DNA of 64,000 nt from Desulfovibrio sp. (lineage in GTDB: Bacteria > Desulfobacterota > Desulfovibrionia > Desulfovibrionales > Desulfovibrionaceae). The position numbers were made by a program, and so were the translations under genes. Below the pieces are notes generated by a model that saw nothing but the letters and a program-made list of their open reading frames with translations, made no database searches and was not told the origin of the DNA. The stretch's first letter is position 1, and every line of letters begins with the position of its first letter. Shown piece by piece: positions 53,157 through 62,412 of the stretch. The stretch is taken from contig JAQYWK010000003.1 in NCBI GenBank assembly GCA_030145055.1, positions 496,001-560,000 on the forward strand, in the 5' to 3' direction.

Positions 53157-53699
53157 CTAAACCGTTAGTTCAGCTTCTTCATTTAACTTACGCCCTTCAT
53201 CCATGACCCACGAGATAGCAAGGACAACACAAGCAACTAAGACATTGCCTAAATCCGCATCATCAATTCCAACTGAAATGACTCGTTCTCCGACAGCGTT
53301 ATGCATTGTCGCAGCTGCTGTAGCACCAGCTTGCACAAACGGAGCAACAAGTTCGCTTAATAAAAAGGCCCATGCGGCACGGCTAAAACAAAGAGTATTT
53401 TCGACAGTAAATATTTTGCCAGCTGAATACAAAGTAAAAAGTTTTGTCATCTGCCACATGCTGAACATATCAAGTAAAATCAACGGTAATGATGCCGCTA
53501 GACCAAGAAATCTCCCATTATCCCCAATCCCTTCAACTTCGGGCTCCATAAAAAAATCCCCTAAACCTTCTGGGGAAAGAAAGAACTCTCCAGTTCCATC
53601 TAAATAGAGCCAGCCGAAAACTTCACTTATAGGTATCAAAACAAGCACAAGCCAAAACATGTACTTCAAAAAAATGCTCATTCTTCTAATTTTATCCAT
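53157..53699 (-). CDS. DUF2975-like membrane protein
   Basis: 180 residues with four spans (about 10-30, 65-82, 108-130, 148-166) and an acidic loop between the first two. The layout and the adjacent XRE gene match the DUF2975 family, whose function is unknown. GGAG lies before the ATG. The operon order is membrane protein then regulator. The 53700-53922 gap holds a terminator and no gene. Confidence 0.75.
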   Translation of the reverse strand: MDKIRRMSIFLKYMFWLVLVLIPISEVFGWLYLDGTGEFFLSPEGLGDFFMEPEVEGIGDNGRFLGLAASLPLILLDMFSMWQMTKLFTLYSAGKIFTVENTLCFSRAAWAFLLSELVAPFVQAGATAAATMHNAVGERVISVGIDDADLGNVLVACVVLAISWVMDEGRKLNEEAELTV

Positions 53700-53810
53700 C
53701 TTCTTAATCTCCTTTGTAATTATCCAGACCGCTTAATTCTCGATTTAAGGCATTTAGTTATCGCTTGTCAATAATTACTTATTGATTATCAAAGATCAAT
53801 AGCCAAAAAA

Positions 53811-53832
53811 AAACCCGCCTTGAGGCGGGTTT
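53811..53832 (-). terminator. terminator after the pseudouridine synthase gene
   Basis: AAACCCGCC-TTGA-GGCGGGTTT hairpin followed on the minus strand by nine T, 91 bases past the stop. Confidence 0.88.
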
Positions 53833-53922
53833 CATAAAAAACAAATAAAAATATGGGGATAACCTGTGAGCGGATCGACTATACTTACATACTCTTCTGT
53901 CTTGCCTATACGCTCATCCGTT

Positions 53923-54822
53923 TTACTCAAACTCTCTTTCAACTTTGCTTAAACGCTGTTCTATATTTTCGATATTATCCCACAACGGAAGACACTTTGC
54001 GGTGAACCACGGAGTTGCAATACGCCAACAATGGAGCTTCATTGCTCCCTTGCCACCGCCATACTTTGCATCACCAGCAACAGGGAATCCGCGTGAGGAT
54101 AGTTGAACTCGAATCTGATGAGTGCGCCCTGTATGTAACTGTACTAAAAGAATACTACGTCCGTCGCCTATCGATAAAGGAAGAACAGAAGCGAATGCTT
54201 CTTTACCAGATCCCGTAACCATTCTCTCTTTTCCAGCTTCGCCGCTCTTCTCGAGCAGGTCGTGCATCTCGGTCCATGAACCTTCGCTAGAATCATCCGA
54301 CATCCAGCTTCCCTTAACCTCAGCGAGATAAAATTTTCCTCCTTCACCATTTGCGAACATGTATGAAAGGGCTTTTTGCCCGCAATGGCTTTTACCAGAT
54401 AATAGAACGCCTGAGGTATCGCGATCAAGTCGATGAGCGGGAGCTGGTTTAAACGGAGAATCGGCATACATTGACAGTAGTCGGTCAACAACTGAATCAT
54501 CGTGACCTGTGCCGCCCTGTGATGGTAATCCAGCAGGTTTGAGAACAGCTAAGTAGTCATCATCTTCATAAAGTATTTCAAGCGGAGCACGCTGAACCTT
54601 CTCAGCAACTTCATCTGCTTTATAAGGAGGAATGCGGACAATCTGTCCCTCTTTTACGAGATCAAAGGGTTTGCGTCTGCCCTTATCCACCCGAACATAC
54701 CCCTTACGAATCCAGCGCATGACAGCTGCGCGCGGTACTGTTCCGTCCACCCTCCGTTCAAGAAAGCGCACTAACTTCTGCCCGGCTTCGGCACTTGTTA
54801 CCGTAACTAATTCTGCTGGCAT
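53923..54822 (-). CDS. RluA-family pseudouridine synthase (RluC/RluD-like)
   Basis: 299 residues. N-terminal S4 RNA-binding domain (KLVRFLERRVDGTVPRAAVMRW.., about 14-70) and the RluA catalytic domain with the HRLDRDTSGVLL motif holding the nucleophilic Asp, VQLHTGRTHQIRVQLSSRG, and PVAGDAKYGG. Isomerises uridines in 23S rRNA; the exact sites cannot be told from sequence. Twelve bases downstream of dctM on the same strand, so it may be the tail of the TRAP operon transcript. Confidence 0.88.
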   Translation of the reverse strand: MPAELVTVTSAEAGQKLVRFLERRVDGTVPRAAVMRWIRKGYVRVDKGRRKPFDLVKEGQIVRIPPYKADEVAEKVQRAPLEILYEDDDYLAVLKPAGLPSQGGTGHDDSVVDRLLSMYADSPFKPAPAHRLDRDTSGVLLSGKSHCGQKALSYMFANGEGGKFYLAEVKGSWMSDDSSEGSWTEMHDLLEKSGEAGKERMVTGSGKEAFASVLPLSIGDGRSILLVQLHTGRTHQIRVQLSSRGFPVAGDAKYGGGKGAMKLHCWRIATPWFTAKCLPLWDNIENIEQRLSKVEREFE

Positions 54823-54834
54823 AAATATTAACGA

Positions 54835-56139
54835 CTAACCCATAAATCTAGGCAAAAAAGTAACAAGCTGAGGTGCAACTAAAAGAAGCCCGACAAGCAC
54901 GGTATAGGCGATCATAAAGTAACTTACGCCTAGGAATACTCGGTCAATGGCAACATCCTCGGCCATAGAAGCCACAATGAATGTAGTCACACCTACGGGG
55001 GGAGTAATTGCGCCCATAGAAGTGACAATTGTGATGAGCACGCCAAACCAGATCGGATCATACCCCATGGCGACAACCATTGGGAAAAATATTGGAATAG
55101 TGATTAGCAACAGAGCAAGGGCATCCATAACCATTCCGCCGATGATATAAATCACGCAAATCAGCAGAATAATCACAGTCGGGGGAATCGGGAGTCCAGC
55201 AACCATGTCCGCCGCTTCAAACGGCAACCGGGTAATGGCCAGAAAACGCCCGAAAATGATTGCTCCGAGAATTACCGTCATGATCATACAAGATACTTTC
55301 AAAGTATCCGTAACAGCCGCTGTAAAGCGCTTAAAGGACATCTTCCCAGATACGATAGCAATCAGCAGAGCAAACGCAGCTCCTGCGGCTCCTGCTTCAG
55401 TCGGTGTAAACCATCCGGCAAACAATCCGCCCATTACCAAAAAGAAAAGTATAACCATCTCAATAGACCCGGGCAAAGATCTCAGCTTATCTTTAAAGCT
55501 CACTTCAGGTCCGGCTGGACCCCAATCAGGGTTCCTTAAGCACATACAATAGACCGTGACCAAGAACAGCACACACAGCAGAATTCCGGGAACAACTCCG
55601 CCGAGAAAAAGGCGCCCGATGGATTCTCCGGTCTGGAGTCCGATAATAATGAGTACAACACTTGGCGGAATGACGACGCCCAAGGTCGCGCCGGCAGCAA
55701 CAGATCCAGTGCTAAGAATTGGATTATAGCCAAATTTTTTCATTTCCGGCAGGGCAACAGTACTCATAGTTGCCGCAGTGGCTGTATTGGAACCACAAAT
55801 CGCCGCGAATCCGGCGCAAGCCATAACAGTAGCCATTGCGATGCCACCGCGTATATGCCCCATCCATGCGTAAGCCGACTTATACAACCGCTCATTAACA
55901 CCTGAGTGAAAGCAAATCTGCCCCATCAGGATAAAAAGAGGTATTACGGTAAGTCCATACGAAGAAAATACATTCCAGACTTCAGTGCCGAGCATGCCAT
56001 ATGCGGCCTTGAGATTAAGAACTTTTGCAAAGCCGATAAAGCCGATAATTCCCATGGCAAAACCCACCGGAATACGCAAAGTAAGAATTATCAAGAGCAG
56101 GCATACAATGCCGATTAGACCTATAGTGATTGGTTCCAT
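54835..56139 (-). CDS. dctM: TRAP transporter large permease DctM
   Basis: 434 residues with about twelve spans. Family marks: GSNTATAATMSTVALPEMKKFGYNP, AAGATLGVVIPPSVVLIIIG, SIGRLFLGGVVPG, GGMVMDALALLLITIPIFFP. Na+-driven import of an organic acid with DctQ and DctP. Five bases after dctQ. The substrate is unknown; keto- or dicarboxylates are usual. The relic at 37657-37950 belongs to the same family. Confidence 0.93.
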   Translation of the reverse strand: MEPITIGLIGIVCLLLIILTLRIPVGFAMGIIGFIGFAKVLNLKAAYGMLGTEVWNVFSSYGLTVIPLFILMGQICFHSGVNERLYKSAYAWMGHIRGGIAMATVMACAGFAAICGSNTATAATMSTVALPEMKKFGYNPILSTGSVAAGATLGVVIPPSVVLIIIGLQTGESIGRLFLGGVVPGILLCVLFLVTVYCMCLRNPDWGPAGPEVSFKDKLRSLPGSIEMVILFFLVMGGLFAGWFTPTEAGAAGAAFALLIAIVSGKMSFKRFTAAVTDTLKVSCMIMTVILGAIIFGRFLAITRLPFEAADMVAGLPIPPTVIILLICVIYIIGGMVMDALALLLITIPIFFPMVVAMGYDPIWFGVLITIVTSMGAITPPVGVTTFIVASMAEDVAIDRVFLGVSYFMIAYTVLVGLLLVAPQLVTFLPRFMG

Positions 56140-56144
56140 ACTGA

Positions 56145-56657
56145 TTATTTACTACCCAATTCTGCGGGCTTAAGAGGTTTCTTACCCAAAAGGGTTCTGA
56201 CAAGGTCAAGTAGAAGAATAAAAGCCATCACCGCGCAACCGAATGCGACGGCAAAAACAAATGGATAAAACGGTATCCCTAAAGTTTCAGACATTTCGCC
56301 TAAATCAAGCAGGAAAAGGCCCCACTTAGTCGTTTCAATTGCGCAAAGGGCGAAGAAAACACACGAAACAAAACCTGTAACAATATCGAGAAAGGTTTGA
56401 ACGAGTTTCGGGAATTTACTGTAAAAAAGACCTACTGCAATATGACTGCGGTAGAACTGTGAAAATGCAAGCGAAAACCCGGCTGTAACAGCTCCGAAAA
56501 AGCCCATAAGCTCAAATGTACCTCTAACAGGAACCCATGTTGCGCGGAAAACCATATTCGCACATGCAAGCAAAACCATAGCAGTTAAAGCCACCCCCGC
56601 TATTCCAGCGAGTGCGCGGCAAAACCAAATAGAAATTTTTTCCAGTTTATTGATCAT
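56145..56657 (-). CDS. dctQ: TRAP transporter small permease DctQ
   Basis: 170 residues with four spans (about 12-35, 48-68, 85-108, 128-150), matching the DctQ family (WVPVRGTFELMGFFGAVTAGFSLAFSQ). Forms the membrane complex with DctM. Lies between dctP and dctM, 70 bases after dctP. Confidence 0.9.
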   Translation of the reverse strand: MINKLEKISIWFCRALAGIAGVALTAMVLLACANMVFRATWVPVRGTFELMGFFGAVTAGFSLAFSQFYRSHIAVGLFYSKFPKLVQTFLDIVTGFVSCVFFALCAIETTKWGLFLLDLGEMSETLGIPFYPFVFAVAFGCAVMAFILLLDLVRTLLGKKPLKPAELGSK

Positions 56658-56727
56658 AATCTCATTTCAATTACTCCCCGCCCTAGGGACAGGGAGATTT
56701 AATTACTATTAAATTAGCTGTAAATAA

Positions 56728-57756
56728 TTATTTTGCAGGCTCATACAGAGCGCGGGAACCTTCAACTTCAGCAAGAACAGCATCACCATCAATATCTGCA
56801 CTGGCGGCTTTAGTCTTCCAATCTTCGATCAAAGGCAATGTCTTTTCTTTGATAATATTCATGTCAGCGTCAGGCATGGTAATAAGCTCAATGCCGTACT
56901 TTTCTTTGGACCATGCAAGTGAATCATTAACATGCTGATCCATGTATTTTCCTGTCCACTCAGCCTGTTCGCGCCCAAGGTCATTCATTACTTTTTTAAC
57001 ATCATCAGGAAGACCTTCCCATGTGCTCAGGTTCATAATGATTGCAAAAGGATATACAGCTGTATTGGTAACTGTCTCATAGCGACAAATTTCAGCGAAG
57101 TTCATATCTTTAAGAACATCAAAGGAGGAGAACAGCCCTTTAACTACGCCCTTCTGCAAAGCTTCTGGAGTTGCAGACATAGGCATAGAAACAGGAGTTG
57201 CTCCAATTGAGCTTAAAATCTTCGAAAGAATACCGGATGCGCGAAGCTCAAGTCCGTTCAAATCTTTAAGAGTACGGATAGGAGTTTTAGTCATCAGGTT
57301 TGAAGGAGCTGATGTGAACATAGTCAGCACTTTAAATTTCTTGAATTCTTTCGGCTGATGCTTCTGGAAAAGGTCCCAGAGTGCAAGGCTTGCAGAAGTA
57401 GAAGTAGTATAGCCGAGAGGAAGCTCAAAAACTGAACTTAAAGGAAATGCGCCGGGATGGTAAGCGATGCTAACACAACCGATATCAGCCTGTCCCTGCA
57501 TGACTCCGCGCAAAGTGGTCTTAGCACCAAGAAGCGTTGAACCGGGGTATGTCTGAACCTGCACTTTGCCAGAAGTCCTTTTTTCAACTTCAACTTTCCA
57601 GCGTTCCATCTGAACACAAGGGAAAGTCTTAGCCGGTGGAAAATTCGCGTAGCTAAGGCTTATCTCTGCGGCATACAATGAAGAAACTGAGCAAAACATT
57701 ACAGCGCTCATCATTAAAACAGTGAACAAGCTTGTAATACGTCCTATTCTAATCAT
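56728..57756 (-). CDS. dctP: TRAP transporter solute-binding protein DctP
   Basis: 342 residues: signal peptide (SLFTVLMMSAVMFCSVSSLYA), then the DctP fold with TFPCVQMERWKVEVEKRTSGKVQVQTYPG, ADIGCVSIAYHPGAFPL, and the ligand-anchoring Arg segment DLNGLELRASG near 170. Captures the substrate in the periplasm. Start taken as the second Met (57756), six bases after GGAG; the ATG at 57762 touches that site. First gene of dctPQM. Confidence 0.92.
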   Translation of the reverse strand: MIRIGRITSLFTVLMMSAVMFCSVSSLYAAEISLSYANFPPAKTFPCVQMERWKVEVEKRTSGKVQVQTYPGSTLLGAKTTLRGVMQGQADIGCVSIAYHPGAFPLSSVFELPLGYTTSTSASLALWDLFQKHQPKEFKKFKVLTMFTSAPSNLMTKTPIRTLKDLNGLELRASGILSKILSSIGATPVSMPMSATPEALQKGVVKGLFSSFDVLKDMNFAEICRYETVTNTAVYPFAIIMNLSTWEGLPDDVKKVMNDLGREQAEWTGKYMDQHVNDSLAWSKEKYGIELITMPDADMNIIKEKTLPLIEDWKTKAASADIDGDAVLAEVEGSRALYEPAK

Positions 57757-57804
57757 GAACATCTCCTCTTCTTAAGGGCTACTTTTACAATTGGGCAACA
57801 AAAA

Positions 57805-57829
57805 GGCCTCCCGCGTTATACAGGAGGCC
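57805..57829 (-). terminator. terminator after the FG-GAP protein gene
   Basis: GGCCTCC / GGAGGCC stem with a T-run on the minus strand (GGCCTTTTTG), 12 bases past the stop at 57841. Confidence 0.85.
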
Positions 57830-57840
57830 GGATTTTAATA

Positions 57841-59484
57841 TTACTGTTCTAGATTTAGCTCATAGGCTACAATTAGAGTTTTTCTAAATTTGACTCCCAA
57901 CGCACCAGGATAGCTATTCAAAATACAGTAAAGCTCTTTTTCGCCATCACTATCAATATCTGCTACTCCGTATGAAGTTACACTCCCTTTAATACGGCGA
58001 GTTTTCCATGCCAGACTCAGGCCGACTCCATCCCAGTATTCAGAGTGAATTTCACCCTGTGAGAAGTTTTTATAATTGGAAAAAACCTGTGAAGCAACAG
58101 ACAAGTCCTTGTTTAATAGAACCTCAAGCTTTTTAGGATCGGATACAGAAGCTACGGTTATAGCCATTGGCACTGCGTAATAGTGGCCCATAGAATTCTG
58201 CTTATTCTCGGAACCAAATCCGACTAACTTATTGGCTGTTTCAAACTTAACATCAACAGAGTTATATGAAGCCTGACTTTCATACAAAGGCTCACGACCT
58301 TTATTATAAACGCCAATTCTTCCGTATTTATTAATAACTAACATCTTGTAATCTTCTTTATCGGGAAGAAATGCTGTATTAAAAACATTGGCAAATTCAG
58401 GAACCGCAAGATTCCTCACAGCAACTAACCCACCGCCGGAGTACATGTATTCAATCATGTTTTTTGAATAAAAAGTACGACTAGGATCATAAGCCTGACC
58501 TACAATTGTACTAGTAAAGTTTGGTGGAAGGCGAACAGAACTGAGGAATTTAGGAACCCTGCTAATAAGCTCTTTCGCGACTTTGTCTTTGAACGACAAT
58601 ATATATGAAACAGGTCTATGATCTATTATGACGCAAAGGATTACTTCCGTAACTCCATCCTTACCGATATCTATACCGCTTATTTTTATACCATTTGCTC
58701 TTGAAGTATACTGATAGGAAAGGAGTTCTTTCAAACGATGATCTTGAACTGCGAAGACCTTAATCTCTTGATCCGTAAGGATAACCACTTCCTGATTACC
58801 ATCACCGGTAACATCAGCAACAAAACCACCACGATTTACAACATCAACGCTCTGACTGCGCCAGCGACCGGGAGTTTCTGTTCCGCCTTCATACCTGAAC
58901 TGAGCATTAATCTTACTCTGCATTGGAATAGCTGAAGCAGAAGCGGTTAGAAATTCGGGATTCAATGCCGCTTTCGGCTTAGCCTCTTCGCGGGCTTTAT
59001 CTCCTTCAGTAACTTTTTTAATGCCGGGCTTTTCGAATAAATCACCCTTAATCTCTGTAGCTAACCCATCCAGCGCAGGGATAAGACCTTCGATTGTTGT
59101 CTTGGAACTTTTTGTCCATGACTTCCCATCCTTATCAACCATGCGCAAATCAATGGACGCGTCTTTACCTACGATGGTGATACTACCTAAAGCGAGGTAA
59201 TCCACACCTAGTTTTTCCGTACTTTTAATTTCTTCAATCTTTGAAGTAGGACGATCAGCCTCACTAAGCTCCTTGGATGCGGCAAGTGGCTCGAAATGGC
59301 CAGTCCAATTTAGGCGAGAAATAAGCATGGTTTGAACACCACGGCTCAAGTATTTATACTGATCAGGTCCATTAATTTCAACAGGATAAACAGCATAAGA
59401 ACGTGCCAGTCCGGCAGAAGCCGTTCCGGCTGCGAAAATTGAAATTACTAAAATTAATAAGGCTGTAATTCTCTTAAATGACAT
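57841..59484 (-). CDS. periplasmic protein with TolB-N/CsgG-like start and FG-GAP/VCBS-type repeats
   Basis: 547 residues: signal peptide (ITALLILVISIFAAGTASA), an N-terminal module (YAVYPVEINGPDQYKYLSRGVQTMLISRLN, DYLALGSITI, SIDLRMVDKDG, about 25-150) resembling TolB-N or CsgG-type domains, then a repeat region with Ca-loop-like DVTGDGNQEVVIL, DIGKDGVTEVIL and DIDSDGEKELYCIL. A beta-propeller in the periplasm is likely. GGAGG precedes ATG 59484. Common in Desulfovibrio-type genomes without known function, as far as I recall. Partner or ligand unknown. Confidence 0.65.
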   Translation of the reverse strand: MSFKRITALLILVISIFAAGTASAGLARSYAVYPVEINGPDQYKYLSRGVQTMLISRLNWTGHFEPLAASKELSEADRPTSKIEEIKSTEKLGVDYLALGSITIVGKDASIDLRMVDKDGKSWTKSSKTTIEGLIPALDGLATEIKGDLFEKPGIKKVTEGDKAREEAKPKAALNPEFLTASASAIPMQSKINAQFRYEGGTETPGRWRSQSVDVVNRGGFVADVTGDGNQEVVILTDQEIKVFAVQDHRLKELLSYQYTSRANGIKISGIDIGKDGVTEVILCVIIDHRPVSYILSFKDKVAKELISRVPKFLSSVRLPPNFTSTIVGQAYDPSRTFYSKNMIEYMYSGGGLVAVRNLAVPEFANVFNTAFLPDKEDYKMLVINKYGRIGVYNKGREPLYESQASYNSVDVKFETANKLVGFGSENKQNSMGHYYAVPMAITVASVSDPKKLEVLLNKDLSVASQVFSNYKNFSQGEIHSEYWDGVGLSLAWKTRRIKGSVTSYGVADIDSDGEKELYCILNSYPGALGVKFRKTLIVAYELNLEQ

Positions 59485-59814
59485 GTACTGCTTCCTCCCG
59501 GAAAGCAAAAAGCTTTCGGAATTATCCGTTATATATTTTAAATGACTAATCTATTGCTAAAACTCTTTTGGAAAGGTCCCCGAAAAAACCTATATCTATT
59601 CCATCCATATCACTAATACGGGTAAAAAACTTGTAACAGCTAACGCCTCCGGACGCAAAGCGAAACATGGGAACAGACCAAACGGGCTCTTGTCAAATGT
59701 CCTACCCTGTTTTATCTGTCTTACCTTGAACAGGCAGACAAGACGCTTGTTCATCATTATCACGGTAGTCTAACTGTTACATAAATAGTACATTAATTTT
59801 TCTATAGATATATT
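59485..59814. other. divergent intergenic region
   Basis: 330 bases between two divergent genes. TTGTCA (59690-59695) and TATCTG (59713-59718) at 17 bases form a weak promoter candidate for the plus-strand methyltransferase. Nothing else recognised. Confidence 0.3.
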
Positions 59815-61071
59815 ATGACAAACAATCTTCGAACATTCAGACTGATCTGCTCAGAGAGAGACGTCCCCGCAGTTGAAGAGCTTTTGCGCTCGCAGGGCTT
59901 TGAATTCAAACCAGAACCGTTCTACTCCATGGCGCGGATTCTGATAAAAGAGCCCTTCCCACTTGGCGATTCACTAGCTTCAAGGTTCGGGCGTATCTAT
60001 ATACAAGATCGCTCCTCCATGCTGCCACCGATAATGCTAAACCCTGAAACAGGCGCAAAAGTGCTGGACATGTGCGCCAGTCCGGGCAGTAAAACGGGAC
60101 TATTAGCAAGACTTATCGGCCGTGACGGATTTGTCCTAGCCAGTGAGCCATCAAAAGATAGACTCGCTCTTTTACGCCAGAATTTAAGGCGTGTACAAGC
60201 CATCAACAGCGCAACGGTAAGCTACGAATCGCAAAAACTGCCACTTCCTGCGAATGGCTGGGAATATATATTACTGGACCCACCTTGCAGCGGCTGGGGA
60301 ACCATTAACAAAAATCCGAAAGCTATGGATCTATGGTCCGGCGAAAAGACTTTGCCTTTAATCGCCCTGCAACGCGAACTACTTGCAAAAGCTTATAACC
60401 TACTCACTCCGGGAGGTAAGGTTGTATACTCTACATGCACCACCAACGTGCAGGAAAATGAGGAACAAACCCGTTTCGCAACCGAGGAGTTAGGATTCGA
60501 ACTGATAACACTTGAACATCCCGAAGGATTCACCATAGCAGATCCGCTTCTACCTAATATGGAAGGAGTACTTCGGGTTGATGGTTCAGGTGGCGGACAG
60601 GGATTTTATGTTTGTGGGCTCAGAAAACCCGGCAATGCCGAACCTGAATACCCTGAAACTGCGCCTTTGCCGGGACAAAAGCTGAATCTCAAAAAACTCG
60701 ATTATCCTGAGGCTGTAGACTTTTCCGCATTACCGGACGGCGAGCTTTATGACTTCAAGGGCAAAGCAATGTTTTTAAACAGACATGCGCTAACCATGCT
60801 GCCACCGGACATTCGCTGGCAGGGCTATCCACTTGGAAAAATTTCAGGTAAAAAATTCAGACCTAATCCGTACGCACACGTTTTACTTCCTGAAACACCA
60901 GATTCATCCGCTCTGGTATTAGAACATGCTGAGGATTTAGCAAAATTATTTTCAGGGCAAAGCCTTACAGCTCCGGCTAAAGGTAAAGGCCCTGTAGGTT
61001 TATATTTTAGGCAACTACTTTTAGGCTTTACAGGCAAAAAAGGCAGCCGCTTTATCTGGACAGAAAAATAG
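59815..61071 (+). CDS. RsmF/NOL1-NOP2-sun type RNA (cytosine-5) methyltransferase
   Basis: 418 residues. SAM motif LDMCASPGSKTGLLARL, catalytic DPPCSGWGT (motif IV, Cys for release) and YSTCTTNVQENEEQ (motif VI, nucleophilic Cys). The C-terminal region (RFNPYAHVLL-like, about 285-415, YFRQLLLGF near the end) resembles the RsmF PUA-like tail. Probably methylates a cytosine in 16S rRNA. 24 bases upstream of the aldolase-family gene, likely one operon. Confidence 0.88.
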   Translation: MTNNLRTFRLICSERDVPAVEELLRSQGFEFKPEPFYSMARILIKEPFPLGDSLASRFGRIYIQDRSSMLPPIMLNPETGAKVLDMCASPGSKTGLLARLIGRDGFVLASEPSKDRLALLRQNLRRVQAINSATVSYESQKLPLPANGWEYILLDPPCSGWGTINKNPKAMDLWSGEKTLPLIALQRELLAKAYNLLTPGGKVVYSTCTTNVQENEEQTRFATEELGFELITLEHPEGFTIADPLLPNMEGVLRVDGSGGGQGFYVCGLRKPGNAEPEYPETAPLPGQKLNLKKLDYPEAVDFSALPDGELYDFKGKAMFLNRHALTMLPPDIRWQGYPLGKISGKKFRPNPYAHVLLPETPDSSALVLEHAEDLAKLFSGQSLTAPAKGKGPVGLYFRQLLLGFTGKKGSRFIWTEK

Positions 61072-61095
61072 AATCACTAAATATACGAGGACTTA

Positions 61096-61872
61096 ATGAA
61101 CGGAACTACTCGTCGCATGAAGCGACTATTTGACAAAACAAGCGGAAATACTCTCATTCTTGCGCTCGATCACGGTGCAAATGAAGGAATGATAGACGGA
61201 CTGGGAGCTATCCCGTCTATACTTAAAGATTTATCTTCATCCGAAGTACAGGGAGTAATCCTGAATAAAGGATTGGCTAGACATTTCAGCTCAATTATCC
61301 CTGAAGATATAAACCTAATTATACAAATGAATGCGGGAACAAGGCACGGTTCTCCATCATATAACAAAAACATTGTCTGCTCTATTCAGGAAGCCCTGAG
61401 ACTTGGCGCGGACGCCGTATCCGTGCACGTAAATATCGGGAACGAGCTTGAAGACCGTATGCTCGTAGACCTAGGTGAAATTACTGATGAAGCGCATCAA
61501 TTAGGAATTCCCGTACTGGCCACAGTTTTTGCCAGAGGAAGCCAGATCGTAAACGAGCATGATTCAAGCTTGGTCGCACACTGCATCCGTATAGGCGCAG
61601 AACTTGGTCCTGACATCGTTGCTGTGCCATACCCTGATAACGGTGATGCATTCCGCAAAGCGGTAGAAGCCAGCCCCATTCCTGTTCTGGTCACAGGTGG
61701 CCCATTAGGACAGACTATTGAAGGTGCAATCAACAACACTTTGCGCGGCCTAGAATCCGGATGTAAGGGGTGCTGTATAGGAAGGAACGTTTTCCAGACT
61801 AAAAACCCCATCGAAAGCATGGAAAAGCTCGCAAAAGCCATACACAAAAAATCAGTAAATACAGATACTTAA
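61096..61872 (+). CDS. class I aldolase-family (DhnA/AroA'-like) TIM barrel protein lacking the Schiff-base lysine
   Basis: 258 residues matching the DhnA/ADH-synthase family: RRMKRLFDKTSGNTLILALDHG, ILNKGLARHF, ADAVSVHVNIGNE, PVLATVFARG, PVLVTGGP, GCKGCCIGRNVFQ. The strand that carries the catalytic lysine in the family (DIVKT-Y) reads DIVAVPYPDNGD, so the Schiff-base residue is missing. In these bacteria a relative makes 2-amino-3,7-dideoxyheptulosonate for aromatic amino acids; this copy may have another role. GAGG lies before the ATG. Follows the methyltransferase gene. Confidence 0.7.
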   Translation: MNGTTRRMKRLFDKTSGNTLILALDHGANEGMIDGLGAIPSILKDLSSSEVQGVILNKGLARHFSSIIPEDINLIIQMNAGTRHGSPSYNKNIVCSIQEALRLGADAVSVHVNIGNELEDRMLVDLGEITDEAHQLGIPVLATVFARGSQIVNEHDSSLVAHCIRIGAELGPDIVAVPYPDNGDAFRKAVEASPIPVLVTGGPLGQTIEGAINNTLRGLESGCKGCCIGRNVFQTKNPIESMEKLAKAIHKKSVNTDT

Positions 61873-61902
61873 AAATTATTTAAGATATATGCAAAAAACT
61901 GT

Positions 61903-61931
61903 TTGACAAAAGGGCCACTCATCGGCAGTAT
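61903..61931 (+). promoter_or_regulatory. candidate promoter of the tRNA pair
   Basis: TTGACA (61903-61908), exact 17-base spacer, CAGTAT (61926-61931), about 85 bases before tRNA-Val. A perfect hairpin ATCAGTTT-TGAC-AAACTGAT (61992-62011) lies just before the tRNA, possibly a leader structure for processing. Confidence 0.5.
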
Positions 61932-62016
61932 CCCTCTTCGTGGCGGTGAGAAGAACGAAGCGCATGCAAATGCATCAAGTTCAACACACCCATCAGTTTT
62001 GACAAACTGATTTAGG

Positions 62017-62092
62017 GGGCGAATAGCTCAGCTGGAAGAGCATCGGCCTTACAAGCCGAGGGTCACAGGTTCGAGCCCTGTTTCGCCTACCA
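62017..62092 (+). tRNA. tRNA-Val (anticodon TAC)
   Basis: 76 bases: acceptor GGGCGAA/TTCGCCT, D arm GCTC..GAGC, anticodon stem TCGGC/GCCGA with loop CTTACAA (anticodon TAC, Val GTA/GTG), T loop TTCGAGC, encoded ACCA end. All arms pair, with one G-U in the acceptor. Confidence 0.95.
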
Positions 62093-62135
62093 CAAACAAA
62101 CTAATAAGTGCTGCTTAACTCACTTATTATTATGC

Positions 62136-62212
<77 letters not shown>

Positions 62213-62219
62213 CTTTTCT

Positions 62220-62258
62220 AGAAAAGGGTATCAATCATTTAGATTGATGCCCTTTTCT
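62220..62258 (+). terminator. terminator after the tRNA pair
   Basis: AGAAAAGGG-ATCAAT / ATTGAT-CCCTTTTCT stem directly after tRNA-Asp. A second hairpin AAGCCAG..CTGGCTT (62282-62307) follows. Either could stop the transcript; T-runs lie within the stems. Confidence 0.6.
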
Positions 62259-62412
62259 GCGTTTGGTGGATCAACCACAAAAAGCCAGCCTCAAACGAGA
62301 CTGGCTTCAAGCGAAAAATTTTTGCGCGGTTAACTATTTTAGAATAATTAAAAAATATTGCGAAGATACGGCCCCTCAAAAGGGGGCTATTCGAGCTATA
62401 AACCGTTTAAAT

